Of a stretch of 64,000 bases of DNA, positions 1 to 8,122 are shown one piece after another. The DNA lies in the NCBI RefSeq assembly GCF_013410665.1, contig NZ_JACCFM010000001.1:2604001-2668000 (forward strand), written 5' to 3'. Under the pieces are notes generated by a model that searched no databases, was not told the origin of the DNA, and saw only the letters and a program-made list of their open reading frames with translations. Source of the stretch: Leifsonia psychrotolerans (GTDB taxonomy: Bacteria > Actinomycetota > Actinomycetes > Actinomycetales > Microbacteriaceae). Every line of letters starts with the position of its first letter. The first letter of the stretch is position 1. Position numbers and translations under genes: made by a program.

Positions 1-452
1 AACGGCACGTCGATTGCCAGGTGGTCCAGCGTGTCGAACACCCGCACCTGCGGCGCGATCACGACCAGTCCTTCGACCGCTTGGCCCATCAGGTGGCCCA
101 CGGCAGCCTCGATCGCTTCGGGGTCGGTCGCGGTCAGGTTCGCCGTGTTGACGTAGTACCCGACCTCTCGTGCCGCATCTTGGATCGCCTCGATGCTGCG
201 AGCCGGGCCGTACTCGGAACTCGACGCCGACAGTACGCCGATGGTGCGCGAGCGACCTTTGACCAGAGCCCGAGCCGCCCTGTTCGGCCGGTACTGCAGC
301 TCCTCCATCACCTGGAGCACACGCGCCTTCGTGGTGTCACGAATACTCGGGTGGTTGTTCAGAACCCGGGAAACCGTTTGGTGGGATACCCCAGCGAGGC
401 GTGCGACATCGCGAATACTCGGCGCGCGCCCTGACGGTAATTCCGGTGTCAT
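1..452 (-). CDS. LacI-family transcriptional regulator, C-terminus beyond the window edge
   Basis: Reading leftward from ATG at 452, the first 150 codons give an N-terminal LacI-type helix-turn-helix (IRDVARLAGVSHQTVSRVLN at about residues 10-29), the hinge segment ending in YRPNRAARAL, and the start of the periplasmic-binding-like ligand domain (TIGVLSAS, then VEGLVVIAP). The frame is open to base 1, so roughly the last 180-190 residues of a usual 330-340 residue LacI protein are missing from the window. Members bind DNA as dimers and respond to sugars or related effectors. The regulated genes are not visible; they may lie left of the window. Two palindromes just upstream (480-491 and 534-550) are good candidates for its own operator. 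The family call is secure; the ligand is unknown. Confidence 0.93.
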   Translation of the reverse strand, partial: MTPELPSGRAPSIRDVARLAGVSHQTVSRVLNNHPSIRDTTKARVLQVMEELQYRPNRAARALVKGRSRTIGVLSASSSEYGPARSIEAIQDAAREVGYYVNTANLTATDPEAIEAAVGHLMGQAVEGLVVIAPQVRVFDTLDHLAIDVP

Positions 453-479
453 GAAGATGTCTCTGCGAAATGTGCACGG

Positions 480-550
480 TCACAATTGTGAACGCGTGTC
501 AATTATGCCTGTTTCAACGTCATCAGACCGAGAAATGTGACAGTCACATT
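480..550. promoter_or_regulatory. Two palindromes upstream of the LacI gene (candidate operators)
   Basis: A perfect 12-bp palindrome TCACAATTGTGA lies at 480-491. A second inverted repeat, AATGTGAC-A-GTCACATT (17 bp, one central base), lies at 534-550. Both sit between the LacI start at 452 and the stop of the next minus-strand gene at 584. This placement fits autoregulation by the LacI protein. The shared half-site GTGA/TCAC suggests one protein could bind both, 56 bp apart centre to centre. No footprint is available, so the assignment is inference from symmetry and position. Confidence 0.55.
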
Positions 551-583
551 CGGGCCGGGCTGGGCCGCAGCCTCACGGCGGCG

Positions 584-1627
584 TCAGCCTCGCGGTACCT
601 CATGCTCTGCAAGAAGCCGAGCAAACGTGCGTGGCGAGAGCGCTTCATTCCAGTCCCAGCGCCAGAAGCTGCTCACCTGCTTACGCAGCGTGTCCTCACG
701 CTTCTTCTCCGCTCGAACGACCTCGGCCGGATCACGATCGCCGAGAATGATGCCACGGGTGTATTTGTGCCAGCCATCGAACTCACCGATCTTCCGAACC
801 CCACGCCAGAAGAAGTCGACCCAATAGTCGCGACCATCACCGCCCCGGAAGTGCACCTGCACCTCAGGCACTTCAAACCCCAGTTCGAAAATACGCACTC
901 GGCTCAGTGATTCCCCGACATTTGCAGCTCCAGAGTTGGCGAAGTTGATAACCCGCTCGACTTTGCGGACCCCCACCCTGGGGTTCACCCGAGCAAGCTC
1001 TTCGCGCAGCCCGTCTTTCGTGAGGGTCGGCAGCCCACGCACACCGCGCTGCCGCTCCTGTTCTGCGCGTTCTGCTTCACGCCGCAGCGCCTGGTCGGCT
1101 ACCCCCACCCCGGTGAGAAAGCTACTGTGCGCTGCCACATCGATGACCGTCCGGGCCAACGACGTGGCCAGCATCCCGTCGACGCGCACCGGCTCAGCCA
1201 CAAGCCCACCACGATGGCTGGTGACGTACCTCGAGGAATTCCCGCCGGCGGCATCCGGCTCGTGCGTGTGCACGGTCGTCGGCCACGGCCCGACGATCGG
1301 GAGCCCATGGATCACCGCCGCCGACAAATGAGACAGCACCGTGGGCCGCTCAGTCAGGGCCACGCATGCCCGGACGAACATCCGGTAGCGCAGTTCGGGC
1401 CTCGCCTGCTCCCACCCGCTTGCTCCCACATAAGCACCCCGACGGATGCGCACCAACTGTCCCCGTTGGATCATCCGCTCAATTTCATGCGAGTTCACCC
1501 CGTTCTCGTTCAGTGCCGTCCCCAGAACGAGGCCCTGATTTCGAGCACTCAGAATCTGCACGATGTCGGCGAGTGCCGCATCGCTCGGCTCGCGCCCGAA
1601 GGATGCCGCGGTTTCACAGGTGACCAC
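584..1627 (-). CDS. Protein with AbiEi-like winged-helix N-terminus and DUF559/Vsr-like nuclease-fold C-terminus
   Basis: The 347-residue protein begins at a GTG (1627). Residues about 25-75 resemble the AbiEi-type winged helix seen in many actinobacterial proteins (GLVLGTALNENGV, then the RGQLVRIRRGAYV turn). The middle contains the conserved LSHLSAAVIHGLPI segment. The C-terminal third has the DUF559-like core: DYWVDFFW, GEFDGWHKY, then EKKREDTLR and the final WRWDWNE strand, resembling the D/E-x-K nuclease fold. Such proteins are often annotated as type IV toxin-antitoxin AbiEi antitoxin-like, but no AbiEii toxin is adjacent, so a toxin-antitoxin role is not supported here. A second gene of the same architecture lies at 44043-45038. 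The start is uncertain because the GAGG motif is very close to the GTG. Confidence 0.75.
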   Translation of the reverse strand: MVTCETAASFGREPSDAALADIVQILSARNQGLVLGTALNENGVNSHEIERMIQRGQLVRIRRGAYVGASGWEQARPELRYRMFVRACVALTERPTVLSHLSAAVIHGLPIVGPWPTTVHTHEPDAAGGNSSRYVTSHRGGLVAEPVRVDGMLATSLARTVIDVAAHSSFLTGVGVADQALRREAERAEQERQRGVRGLPTLTKDGLREELARVNPRVGVRKVERVINFANSGAANVGESLSRVRIFELGFEVPEVQVHFRGGDGRDYWVDFFWRGVRKIGEFDGWHKYTRGIILGDRDPAEVVRAEKKREDTLRKQVSSFWRWDWNEALSPRTFARLLAEHEVPRG

Positions 1628-1744
1628 ACCTCACTCTGTCGCCCGCGGCGGCGGCGCGGCACGCATCCGCGCCGATCCAGTGCATAACTCGCGCAGCGTG
1701 CGATCGGGGAGGACCCCTCTCGCCCCCGCGCCCGCGCGTGTAGC

Positions 1745-1814
1745 GCCGCGGACCACGTCCAGGAAGCGGGCCCACGGTTAGTCGTGGGCCCGCTTCCCGA
1801 ACGTGGTCCGCGGC
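1745..1814. terminator. 70-bp nested palindrome downstream of the MFS gene
   Basis: An outer 14-bp stem (1745-1758 with 1801-1814, GCCGCGGACCACGT and its complement) encloses an inner 14-bp stem (1762-1775 with 1784-1797, GGAAGCGGGCCCAC and its complement). Only 3 unpaired bases per side separate the two stems, and the loop is 8 nt. It lies just past the stop of the minus-strand MFS gene (1851) and before the start of the next minus-strand gene (1627), so a terminator is the simplest role. There is no U-tract, and the symmetry is longer than most terminators; a repeat-type palindrome is the alternative. Confidence 0.6.
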
Positions 1815-1850
1815 GGTCGGGCGCCGGAGCGAAGCGCCCTGCAGTCAGAG

Positions 1851-3344
1851 TCAGCGAGTGGCGGGCCGCCCGACCGCACGCCAGCCGGCGCCCAGGCCGG
1901 CTGCCCAGATCAGCGCGGCGAGGGTGAAGCAGCCAACGAACGGCCACACTCCGCCCAATGCCGCCAACGAGACGAACACGATTCCCGTGAGGGCGATACA
2001 GGCCGCCGAGCCGATCGCATCCGCAATCGAGATCGCACTGCTGACAAATCCTTGGTTGTCGACGGTCGACGCTTGAAGCGCGATGACGGAGGTGCGCGGG
2101 TACATGAGCCCCATGCCGGCGCCTCCGAAGCCCCAACCCACGATGAGCGCCCACGGCGGCATCCCGGAGAGCGGCGCAACGATGGCCACGGCCAGCGCGA
2201 AGCCGAGCAGCGCCAAGCCGATGCCGAAGCAGCGCGGATGGGTGAGCTGAATCGGATATCGCCCCTGCACCTGCGACGCGATCGCCCAGGCGACACCGCC
2301 GAGGGTCAGGGCCAGCCCGGCCATCGAGGGGGTCAGGCCGTACTGCGACGACAGCAGGTACGGAACATAGATTTCAGCGCTGAAGAAGGCACCGGCGATG
2401 ATGCCGCGAAACAGCACCACGCTCGGCAGGCCGGCTGCGGCGCGCAGAGTGCCTACCGGCAGCAACGGGCGCACGGCAAGTGCCACGACGACGATGGCCA
2501 CGACGGGGACGAGCCAGCGCGCCACACCTTCAGCTGTGGCCGACAGGTTCAGGGTGAGCACGGCCACGGCGGCCAGCGCCGACCAGGCGATGCGCGAGAT
2601 ACTCCAGGGCGCGGCATCCGGGCCCAGTTTGTTGCCCATGCCGCGCAGCGCCGGAAGCACCATGATCAGGGCCGGAACGACAAGCAGCACGACGCCGAGA
2701 AAAACCCAGTGCCAGGTAAAGGTCTCGGCCACAACACCGGCCAGGAAGGGGCCGATCAGCGAGGGAATCACCCAGGCTGCTGCGAAACCGGCAAAGATTC
2801 GAGGGTGCAAAATCGCTGGGAAGACGCGCGCGACGATCACGTAGAGCGCGACGATGATGGCGCCGCCACCCAGCCCGTGAATCAAACGACCGACGACGAG
2901 CACCTCCATCGTCTGCGCCGTACCGGCAACGATCAGTCCGATCGTGAAGAGCACAACGGATGCCAACAGCGCCCCACGCGGACCGCGCCGGTCCGACCAG
3001 TTTCCGGCGAGCACCATGCCCACCACGCTGACCGCCAAAGGGCCGGCGAAGGCCAACGCGTAGAGCGATTCGCCGCCGAGCAGCTTGCTGACGCCCGGCA
3101 TGACCGTGGTCACGGCCATCGACTCGAAGGCACTCAGCAGAATCAGCGAGAACATGCCGACGCTGATCCACCGGAAACGCGGGCTCAGCACCCCCTCGCC
3201 GGGCGCGGCGTCGAGTACCATCGGTGTCGTTGGGGGCGTTCCCGGGATGCTGGTCTCAGATGAATTCGATTCAGCGGTCGCCCCGGGATTCATCGGCATC
3301 TCGACGCCTGGTGTCTCGTCGTTCTTCACAGTTCCTAATTCCAT
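1851..3344 (-). CDS. MFS transporter, drug-efflux type
   Basis: The 497-residue protein starts at ATG 3344, chosen because CAGGGAA lies about 8 nt upstream and because the longer open frame upstream lacks a membrane-protein character. After a hydrophilic tail of about 65 residues, a first membrane helix (WISVGMFSLILLSAFESMAV) carries an acidic residue typical of cation-coupled exporters. MFS motif A (GNWSDRRGPRG) follows between helices 2 and 3. The number of hydrophobic segments (about 14 by eye) fits the DHA2/EmrB group better than 12-helix sugar carriers. It likely exports a small toxic compound by proton antiport. No regulator is adjacent. Substrate unknown. Confidence 0.85.
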   Translation of the reverse strand: MELGTVKNDETPGVEMPMNPGATAESNSSETSIPGTPPTTPMVLDAAPGEGVLSPRFRWISVGMFSLILLSAFESMAVTTVMPGVSKLLGGESLYALAFAGPLAVSVVGMVLAGNWSDRRGPRGALLASVVLFTIGLIVAGTAQTMEVLVVGRLIHGLGGGAIIVALYVIVARVFPAILHPRIFAGFAAAWVIPSLIGPFLAGVVAETFTWHWVFLGVVLLVVPALIMVLPALRGMGNKLGPDAAPWSISRIAWSALAAVAVLTLNLSATAEGVARWLVPVVAIVVVALAVRPLLPVGTLRAAAGLPSVVLFRGIIAGAFFSAEIYVPYLLSSQYGLTPSMAGLALTLGGVAWAIASQVQGRYPIQLTHPRCFGIGLALLGFALAVAIVAPLSGMPPWALIVGWGFGGAGMGLMYPRTSVIALQASTVDNQGFVSSAISIADAIGSAACIALTGIVFVSLAALGGVWPFVGCFTLAALIWAAGLGAGWRAVGRPATR

Positions 3345-3594
3345 GGTCGGTTCCCTGACAGTGCTGCCCGGCACGGCAACGGATGCCCGTGCGGGTCGCC
3401 ACTGACGCTCTGTGCAGTCTCTAGTGTGTACCTGCGCCGCACATTTGCCCCACGGGTGCGACCACATCGACGAGATTAGTCAGTCGCCGCGACCCCGTTT
3501 CAACCTGAGAAGCATCTGTGAGAGAGGGCACGCGGGAAGCATTCCGCCCCCCGCATACGTTCGAATTGGGGAAGGACAACTACGAGAGGCCTCT

Positions 3595-4281
3595 ATGACC
3601 CCCGCTTCATCCTCCGGCTCGAAGGCCGGGGCAGAGACCCCGACCATCAAGCAGCAACGCCAGATTCAGCGCGACAAGAAGCTTGAAGAGTTCCGTCGTC
3701 AGGAGAAGCGCAGCAAGCGTAACCGCACGATCGGAATCGTCTCTGGTGCCGTCGCTGTGGTGGCGGTTGTCGGCCTCGTTGTCACATCCGTCGTTTTGAC
3801 CCCACAAAAGACGACATATACCGCTGGGGGCACGGGCGCCAAGGTCTCGGGCGCCGAGACATTCACGAACGGCGCCGGTCACGTTGAGACCGCCGTCACG
3901 TATCCGCAGACGCCACCCGCCGGTGGCGAGCATAACCCCATGTGGCTCAACTGCGGTGTCTACACCGAACCCGTTCCTAACGAGAATGCTGTGCACTCGC
4001 TCGAGCACGGCGCCGTGTGGGTCACCTACGACCCGTCGATCAGCGACGACGACCTCGCAGCTCTCAAGCTGAAGCTGCCGTCGACGTATGTCGTTCTCTC
4101 GCCGTTTGCAGATATCCCTGCACCGATCGTGGTCAGCGCCTGGAACGCTCAGCTGCAGGTCAAGACCGCTGACGACCCGCGTATCTCCGAGTTCATTGAG
4201 GAGTACTGGAAGAACGAAAGCGTTCCAGAGCCCGGCTCCGCCTGCACGGGCGCACTCGACGCCCCCGGCAAGGTCAGCTAA
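3595..4281 (+). CDS. DUF3105 membrane-anchored protein
   Basis: This 228-residue protein starts at ATG 3595, after a purine-rich stretch. It has a charged cytoplasmic N-terminus (residues 1-45, Lys/Arg/Gln-rich, probably helical), one membrane helix at about 46-68 and an extracytoplasmic domain. The domain shows the DUF3105 hallmarks HNPMWLNCGVY, then NAVHSLEHGAVWVTYDP, with conserved His and Cys that suggest metal binding. Function is not established. DUF3105 is frequently followed by DUF305 in actinobacteria, as here; copper or redox handling outside the membrane is a reasonable guess but not shown. Confidence 0.88.
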   Translation: MTPASSSGSKAGAETPTIKQQRQIQRDKKLEEFRRQEKRSKRNRTIGIVSGAVAVVAVVGLVVTSVVLTPQKTTYTAGGTGAKVSGAETFTNGAGHVETAVTYPQTPPAGGEHNPMWLNCGVYTEPVPNENAVHSLEHGAVWVTYDPSISDDDLAALKLKLPSTYVVLSPFADIPAPIVVSAWNAQLQVKTADDPRISEFIEEYWKNESVPEPGSACTGALDAPGKVS

Positions 4282-4292
4282 CTCGTTCCCCT

Positions 4293-4330
4293 CTCGTCCG
4301 GCCCGCCGCCGGGCTGGACGAGACTTTTCT
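4293..4330 (+). terminator. Intrinsic terminator/attenuator between the DUF3105 and DUF305 genes
   Basis: CTCGTCCGGCCCG (4293-4305) pairs with CGGGCTGGACGAG (4310-4322), with one G-U pair in RNA, and is followed by a T-rich stretch (acttttct). The DUF305 start follows at 4344. The structure would reduce or separate transcription of the second gene. Confidence 0.7.
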
Positions 4331-4343
4331 CTGGAGTCCTTCC

Positions 4344-5000
4344 GTGTCAGAAACAGACGTGCCGCGCCCTCGTAGTCGCGCAGTTCTCGTGATCGCCGTG
4401 CTCGCGCTTGTCGTCGTCGTGGGTATCGGCTCGTTCGCGGCCGGGCGGCTCAGCACGCTTCGCACGTCAACGCCCGGCACGACCAGCGCCGAAGCCGGTT
4501 TCTCCCGCGACATGCAGGTGCACCACGATCAGGGCGTCGAGCTCGCGATGATCGTGCGTGACCGTACGGATGCCCCTGACGTGCGCCTGCTCGCCTACGA
4601 CATTGCGAGAACGCAGTCCCAGCAGTCCGGCCAAATGTACGGATGGCTCACCGAATGGGGTGTGTCACAGGCCTCCCCCGAGCCGCCGATGACCTGGATG
4701 ACCCGCCCCGGCCGATCCGACACCGGACATACCCACGAATCGATGCATGCGGCAGGCCAGCCCATGCCGGGCCTGGCGACTCCCGCGCAGATCGCTGAAC
4801 TGACGGCGGCATCCGGGGTGGAGGCGGAGAAGATCTTTCTCACGCTCATGATCGCCCACCACCAGGGCGCAGTCGACATGGCAGAGTCGGTGCAGGATCG
4901 GGCCAACAACAGCTCGGTGCTCACCTTCGCGAACAGCGTCGTGCTGAGTCAGAAGTCAGAGATTGAATTGATGCAAAGCATGTTGGCGAAGCGGCAGTAG
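4344..5000 (+). CDS. DUF305 (CopM-type) membrane-anchored protein
   Basis: The 218-residue protein starts with GTG at 4344; CTGGAG lies about 7 nt upstream. A signal anchor occupies residues 14-32. The extracytoplasmic part has the two DUF305 signature segments, MQVHHDQGVELAMIV near residue 55 and LMIAHHQGAVDMAES near residue 170, each with a His pair as in the ferritin-like four-helix DUF305 fold. A His/Met-rich stretch (HTHESMHAAGQPMPG) between them suggests copper or silver binding, as described for CopM in cyanobacteria. It sits 62 bp after the DUF3105 gene and the two probably act together. The role in metal resistance is inferred. Confidence 0.9.
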   Translation: MSETDVPRPRSRAVLVIAVLALVVVVGIGSFAAGRLSTLRTSTPGTTSAEAGFSRDMQVHHDQGVELAMIVRDRTDAPDVRLLAYDIARTQSQQSGQMYGWLTEWGVSQASPEPPMTWMTRPGRSDTGHTHESMHAAGQPMPGLATPAQIAELTAASGVEAEKIFLTLMIAHHQGAVDMAESVQDRANNSSVLTFANSVVLSQKSEIELMQSMLAKRQ

Positions 5001-5226
5001 CCTTCTCACCTCGCCTTCCCTCACTTTCGTTGCGCCGTTTCTCGGCCGCTTCTTGTGCCCGGATTCGGTTAACAGAGAGTTCTACCGCGCGTCGTCGCGC
5101 CGAAGAACGGCGTGTCGCGGCCTTAACCGAATCCGAGGACGGGAAGCACCGTGAGCAGCGTGACAGCGCTGGGCCGGACTGCACACGGATTCCGGGGCTC
5201 AAGCGGCGGGCATACGGATGCCCCGG
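5001..5226. other. Intergenic region with a long inverted repeat
   Basis: No credible gene is present. CGGATTCGGTTAA (5060-5072) and TTAACCGAATCCG (5123-5135) form a perfect 13-bp inverted repeat around a 50-nt interior that can itself pair (GCGCGTCGTCGCGC). It lies between the ends of two convergent genes (DUF305 stop at 5000, ABC exporter stop at 5227). It may be a bidirectional terminator or a structured RNA; there is no U-tract next to either arm. Confidence 0.5.
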
Positions 5227-7107
5227 CTACGAGGTCGTGACCTGCTCTGAGTAGAGCCGCGCATAGATACCGCCGCGTTCGAGCAGCTCAGTGTGCGAGC
5301 CGCGCTCGACGATCCGACCCGCGTCGACGACGAAGATGACGTCGGCGGCGAGAATCGTCGAGAGCCGGTGGGCAATGGCGATCGTCGTGCGTCCGCGCGA
5401 GGCGGTGTCGAGCGCGGCCTGCACGACGCGCTCCGAAATCGCGTCCAGCGCACTCGTGGCCTCGTCGAGAATGAGCACCTCCGGGTCTTTCAGCAGCACT
5501 CGGGCGATGGCGATGCGCTGTTTCTCACCCCCGGACAGCCGGTACCCACGCTCGCCGACCACGGTGTCGTACCGCTCAGGGAACGAGGCGATTGTGTCGT
5601 GGATATTCGCGGCCCGCGCGGCGGTCTCGAGCTCTTCGAGCGTCGCATCCGGTTTCGCATACCGCAGGTTCTCGGCGATCGTGGCATGAAAGAGGTAGGT
5701 CTCTTGGCTCACGATGCCGATGTGAGAGACGAGGGAGTTCTGGATGAGGTCACGCACGTCGATCCCGGCGAAAAGCACGCGTCCCGCCGACGCCTCGTAG
5801 AAGCGCGGAATCAGATACGACACCGTGGTCTTGCCCGCGCCGGACGGGCCGACGAAGGCTGCGAACTGCCCGGGCTCGATGGTGAATGAGACATCATCGA
5901 GGGTGGGACGGGCATCCGTTGCCATGTCGGGATACCGGAACGACACCTGATCGAATTCCACGCGACCCGACGCAGCGCTCGTCGCGGGAACGGCGAGGGC
6001 GTCGCGACGGTCGCTGATCGCCGGGCGCAGGTCGAGGTACTCGAAGATGCGTGCAAACAGCGCGCTCGAGGTCTGCAAATCGAGCGCGACTCGCATGAGC
6101 CCCAGCAGCGGGAACATCAGTCGGGCCTGCACCGTCGTGAAGGCCACGATGGTGCCCGCCGTCACATCGGCTGCACCGTTGTTCAACAAAAAGCCAGCCA
6201 CCAGGTAGACGATGGCCGGAATGCTCGAGAGAAAAATGTTGACCATTGCGAAGAACCACTGGCCACTCATCTCCAGGCGCACCTGCAGGTTCACCTGGTT
6301 CTGGTTCTCGTCGGAGTAACGGGCCGTCTCGGCGCTCTGCCGCGTGAAACTCTTCGACAGCAGGATGCCGGACACGCTCAGCGCCTCCTGGGTGATCGCC
6401 GTCATGTCGGAGAGGGATTCCTGCGTCTTACCCGCGATTCGGGCGCGCACCTGACCGACCCGGCGCTGCGCGATGACGAGCACCGGCATCAGAATCACGG
6501 CCACGATAGTGAGCTGCCAGTTGAGGAGCACCATGGCGGCGAAGGCCGCGATGACCGTCACGGTATTGCCGAGCACACTCGAGATGGTGTTGGTGAGCAC
6601 GTTCGCGACGCCGCCGACGTCGTTCTGCAAACGTGACTGGATGACGCCGGTCTTCGTGCGCGTGAAAAAGCTGAGTTCCATGGACTGCAAGTGGGAGAAG
6701 AGCTTGACGCGCAAGGCCCCCATGACTTTGTTGCCGACGGTGGCCGTCAACCAGGTCTGCCAGACGCCGAGCAGCGCCGAGCTGACGAAGACCGCGGCCA
6801 TCAGCCCGACGAGAATCGCCAGCAATCGGAGGTCGGGCTCCTGCCCGCGCGGAAAGAGTGCGTCGTCGAACACGCGCTGGGTGAGTAGCGGCGGAATCAC
6901 CGAGAGCGCGGCGCTCACGATGACGAGGATGATGGTGAGCGTGAGCGGGCGCCGATAGGGGGTGAACAGCCCGCCGATTCGGCTCAGCAGGTTATGAATA
7001 ACGGGCGCCGACGCATTCTCGGCACGTTGGGCTCGTGCGTCTCCGCTGCTCACGCGCCCGCCACCACGCCGGCCGCCACCGCCTCCACCACCACGCATTC
7101 CGCTCAT
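5227..7107 (-). CDS. ABC exporter, fused permease and ATPase (MsbA/LmrA type)
   Basis: This 626-residue half-transporter has an odd Gly/Arg-rich N-terminus (residues 1-20), a six-helix transmembrane domain (about 45-345) and an ATPase domain (about 385-626). The ATPase motifs are intact: Walker A GPSGAGKTT, Q-loop VSQETYLF, signature LSGGEKQ, Walker B VLILDEATSALD and H-loop AHRLST. It probably works as a homodimer exporting lipid or drug-like compounds. The frame is monocistronic, with convergent and tail-to-head neighbours of unrelated function. The sugar ABC operon starts only 68 bp upstream but belongs to the importer class. Substrate unknown. Confidence 0.93.
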   Translation of the reverse strand: MSGMRGGGGGGGRRGGGRVSSGDARAQRAENASAPVIHNLLSRIGGLFTPYRRPLTLTIILVIVSAALSVIPPLLTQRVFDDALFPRGQEPDLRLLAILVGLMAAVFVSSALLGVWQTWLTATVGNKVMGALRVKLFSHLQSMELSFFTRTKTGVIQSRLQNDVGGVANVLTNTISSVLGNTVTVIAAFAAMVLLNWQLTIVAVILMPVLVIAQRRVGQVRARIAGKTQESLSDMTAITQEALSVSGILLSKSFTRQSAETARYSDENQNQVNLQVRLEMSGQWFFAMVNIFLSSIPAIVYLVAGFLLNNGAADVTAGTIVAFTTVQARLMFPLLGLMRVALDLQTSSALFARIFEYLDLRPAISDRRDALAVPATSAASGRVEFDQVSFRYPDMATDARPTLDDVSFTIEPGQFAAFVGPSGAGKTTVSYLIPRFYEASAGRVLFAGIDVRDLIQNSLVSHIGIVSQETYLFHATIAENLRYAKPDATLEELETAARAANIHDTIASFPERYDTVVGERGYRLSGGEKQRIAIARVLLKDPEVLILDEATSALDAISERVVQAALDTASRGRTTIAIAHRLSTILAADVIFVVDAGRIVERGSHTELLERGGIYARLYSEQVTTS

Positions 7108-7174
7108 TCATTCACCCTACGTTGTGCGCGTGGCTGCGCGAACACGCTGAGCCGTTCGACGGATGTCGGTTGCG

Positions 7175-8122
7175 TCAGCGCTGCGAACCAGCGAGCAGCG
7201 CGGTGACGAAGTAGCGCTGGAAGGCGAAGAAGACGATCAAGGGAATGATCATCGACAGAAACGCGCCGGAGGAGAGCACGTCGATGTTGGCACCGAACTG
7301 CCGCAACTGGCTTTGGATCGCCACGGTCACCGGTTGGGACGACGCGTTGGTGAAGATCAGGGCGATCAGCAGGTCATTCCACACCCACAGAAACTGAAAG
7401 ATACCGAGCGACGCGATGGCCGGCATACCCAGCGGCAGGATGATGCGCGAGAAGATTCGCCACTCGCTCGCTCCGTCAATGCGGGCGGCTTCAAGCAGTT
7501 CACCGGGAACCTGGGTGAAGTAATTCCGCAACAGGAATATCGCGAATGGCAGCCCGAACGAGACGTGGAAGATGATCACGCCGACTATGGAGCCGAAGAG
7601 CCCAATCGAACCGAAGAGCTTCGCAATCGGAATCAGTGCGACCTGCACGGGCACGGCCAGCAGCACAATCACAGCGATCAACAGCCAGTCCCGCCCGGGG
7701 AATTTGATCCAGGCAAACGCGTAACCGGCCAGAGCGCCAATGCCGATGACGAGCAAGGTCGCTGGAACGGTGATGAGGATGGTGTTGACAAAGGAACCCA
7801 TGAACTGGGAGTTGCCGACCAGGTTGCTGTAATTCTGGAGGGTCAACTCGGCCGGCTTCGTGAAGACCGTCCACCACCCCGACTGGCTGTTGTTCAGGCT
7901 GCTGCGGAGCGATGAAACGAACAGCCCGACGGTGGGCACCAGCCAGAACACCGCGATGACGCAAAGCACCAGGTTGACGATGCCGTGACTGAAGAACCCG
8001 ACGATGCGACCGCCGAGAGAACGCTTGGGTTTGACGAGGGTGAGGTTGCGGGCGCTCGTCGCACTCGCCACGTTTCTCACTTCGGCGAGGTCGGGGGTAG
8101 CGAGCGGGTCGACGGCGGTCAT
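7175..8122 (-). CDS. Sugar ABC importer permease, MalG type
   Basis: The 315-residue inner-membrane protein belongs to the CUT1 binding-protein-dependent permease family. A cytoplasmic N-terminus of about 40 residues precedes the first helix (GIVNLVLCVIAVFWLVPTVG). The EAA loop that docks on the ATPase is EAARIDGASEWRIFSRIILP (near residue 210). The ATG overlaps the stop of the upstream MalF-type gene by one base, so the two are translationally coupled. It pairs with that protein to form the channel for the binding protein at 9545-10867. No ATPase gene is in the operon; a shared MsiK-type ATPase elsewhere is usual in actinobacteria. Confidence 0.93.
   Translation of the reverse strand: MTAVDPLATPDLAEVRNVASATSARNLTLVKPKRSLGGRIVGFFSHGIVNLVLCVIAVFWLVPTVGLFVSSLRSSLNNSQSGWWTVFTKPAELTLQNYSNLVGNSQFMGSFVNTILITVPATLLVIGIGALAGYAFAWIKFPGRDWLLIAVIVLLAVPVQVALIPIAKLFGSIGLFGSIVGVIIFHVSFGLPFAIFLLRNYFTQVPGELLEAARIDGASEWRIFSRIILPLGMPAIASLGIFQFLWVWNDLLIALIFTNASSQPVTVAIQSQLRQFGANIDVLSSGAFLSMIIPLIVFFAFQRYFVTALLAGSQR

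Noticed and set aside
584..1627. Type IV toxin-antitoxin pair based on the AbiEi-like domain
   Set aside because: No AbiEii nucleotidyltransferase toxin gene is adjacent, so only the domain resemblance is reported.
1803..3263. A 486-codon open frame on the plus strand opposite the MFS gene
   Set aside because: It is rich in Arg, Gln, His, Asp and Gly with no hydrophobic core or family motif and lies exactly opposite a clear membrane protein; it is a GC-rich shadow frame.
5030..5254. A short open frame in the DUF305 to ABC-exporter gap
   Set aside because: Arg/Glu-rich low-complexity product with no start signals; the gap is better explained by the inverted repeat.
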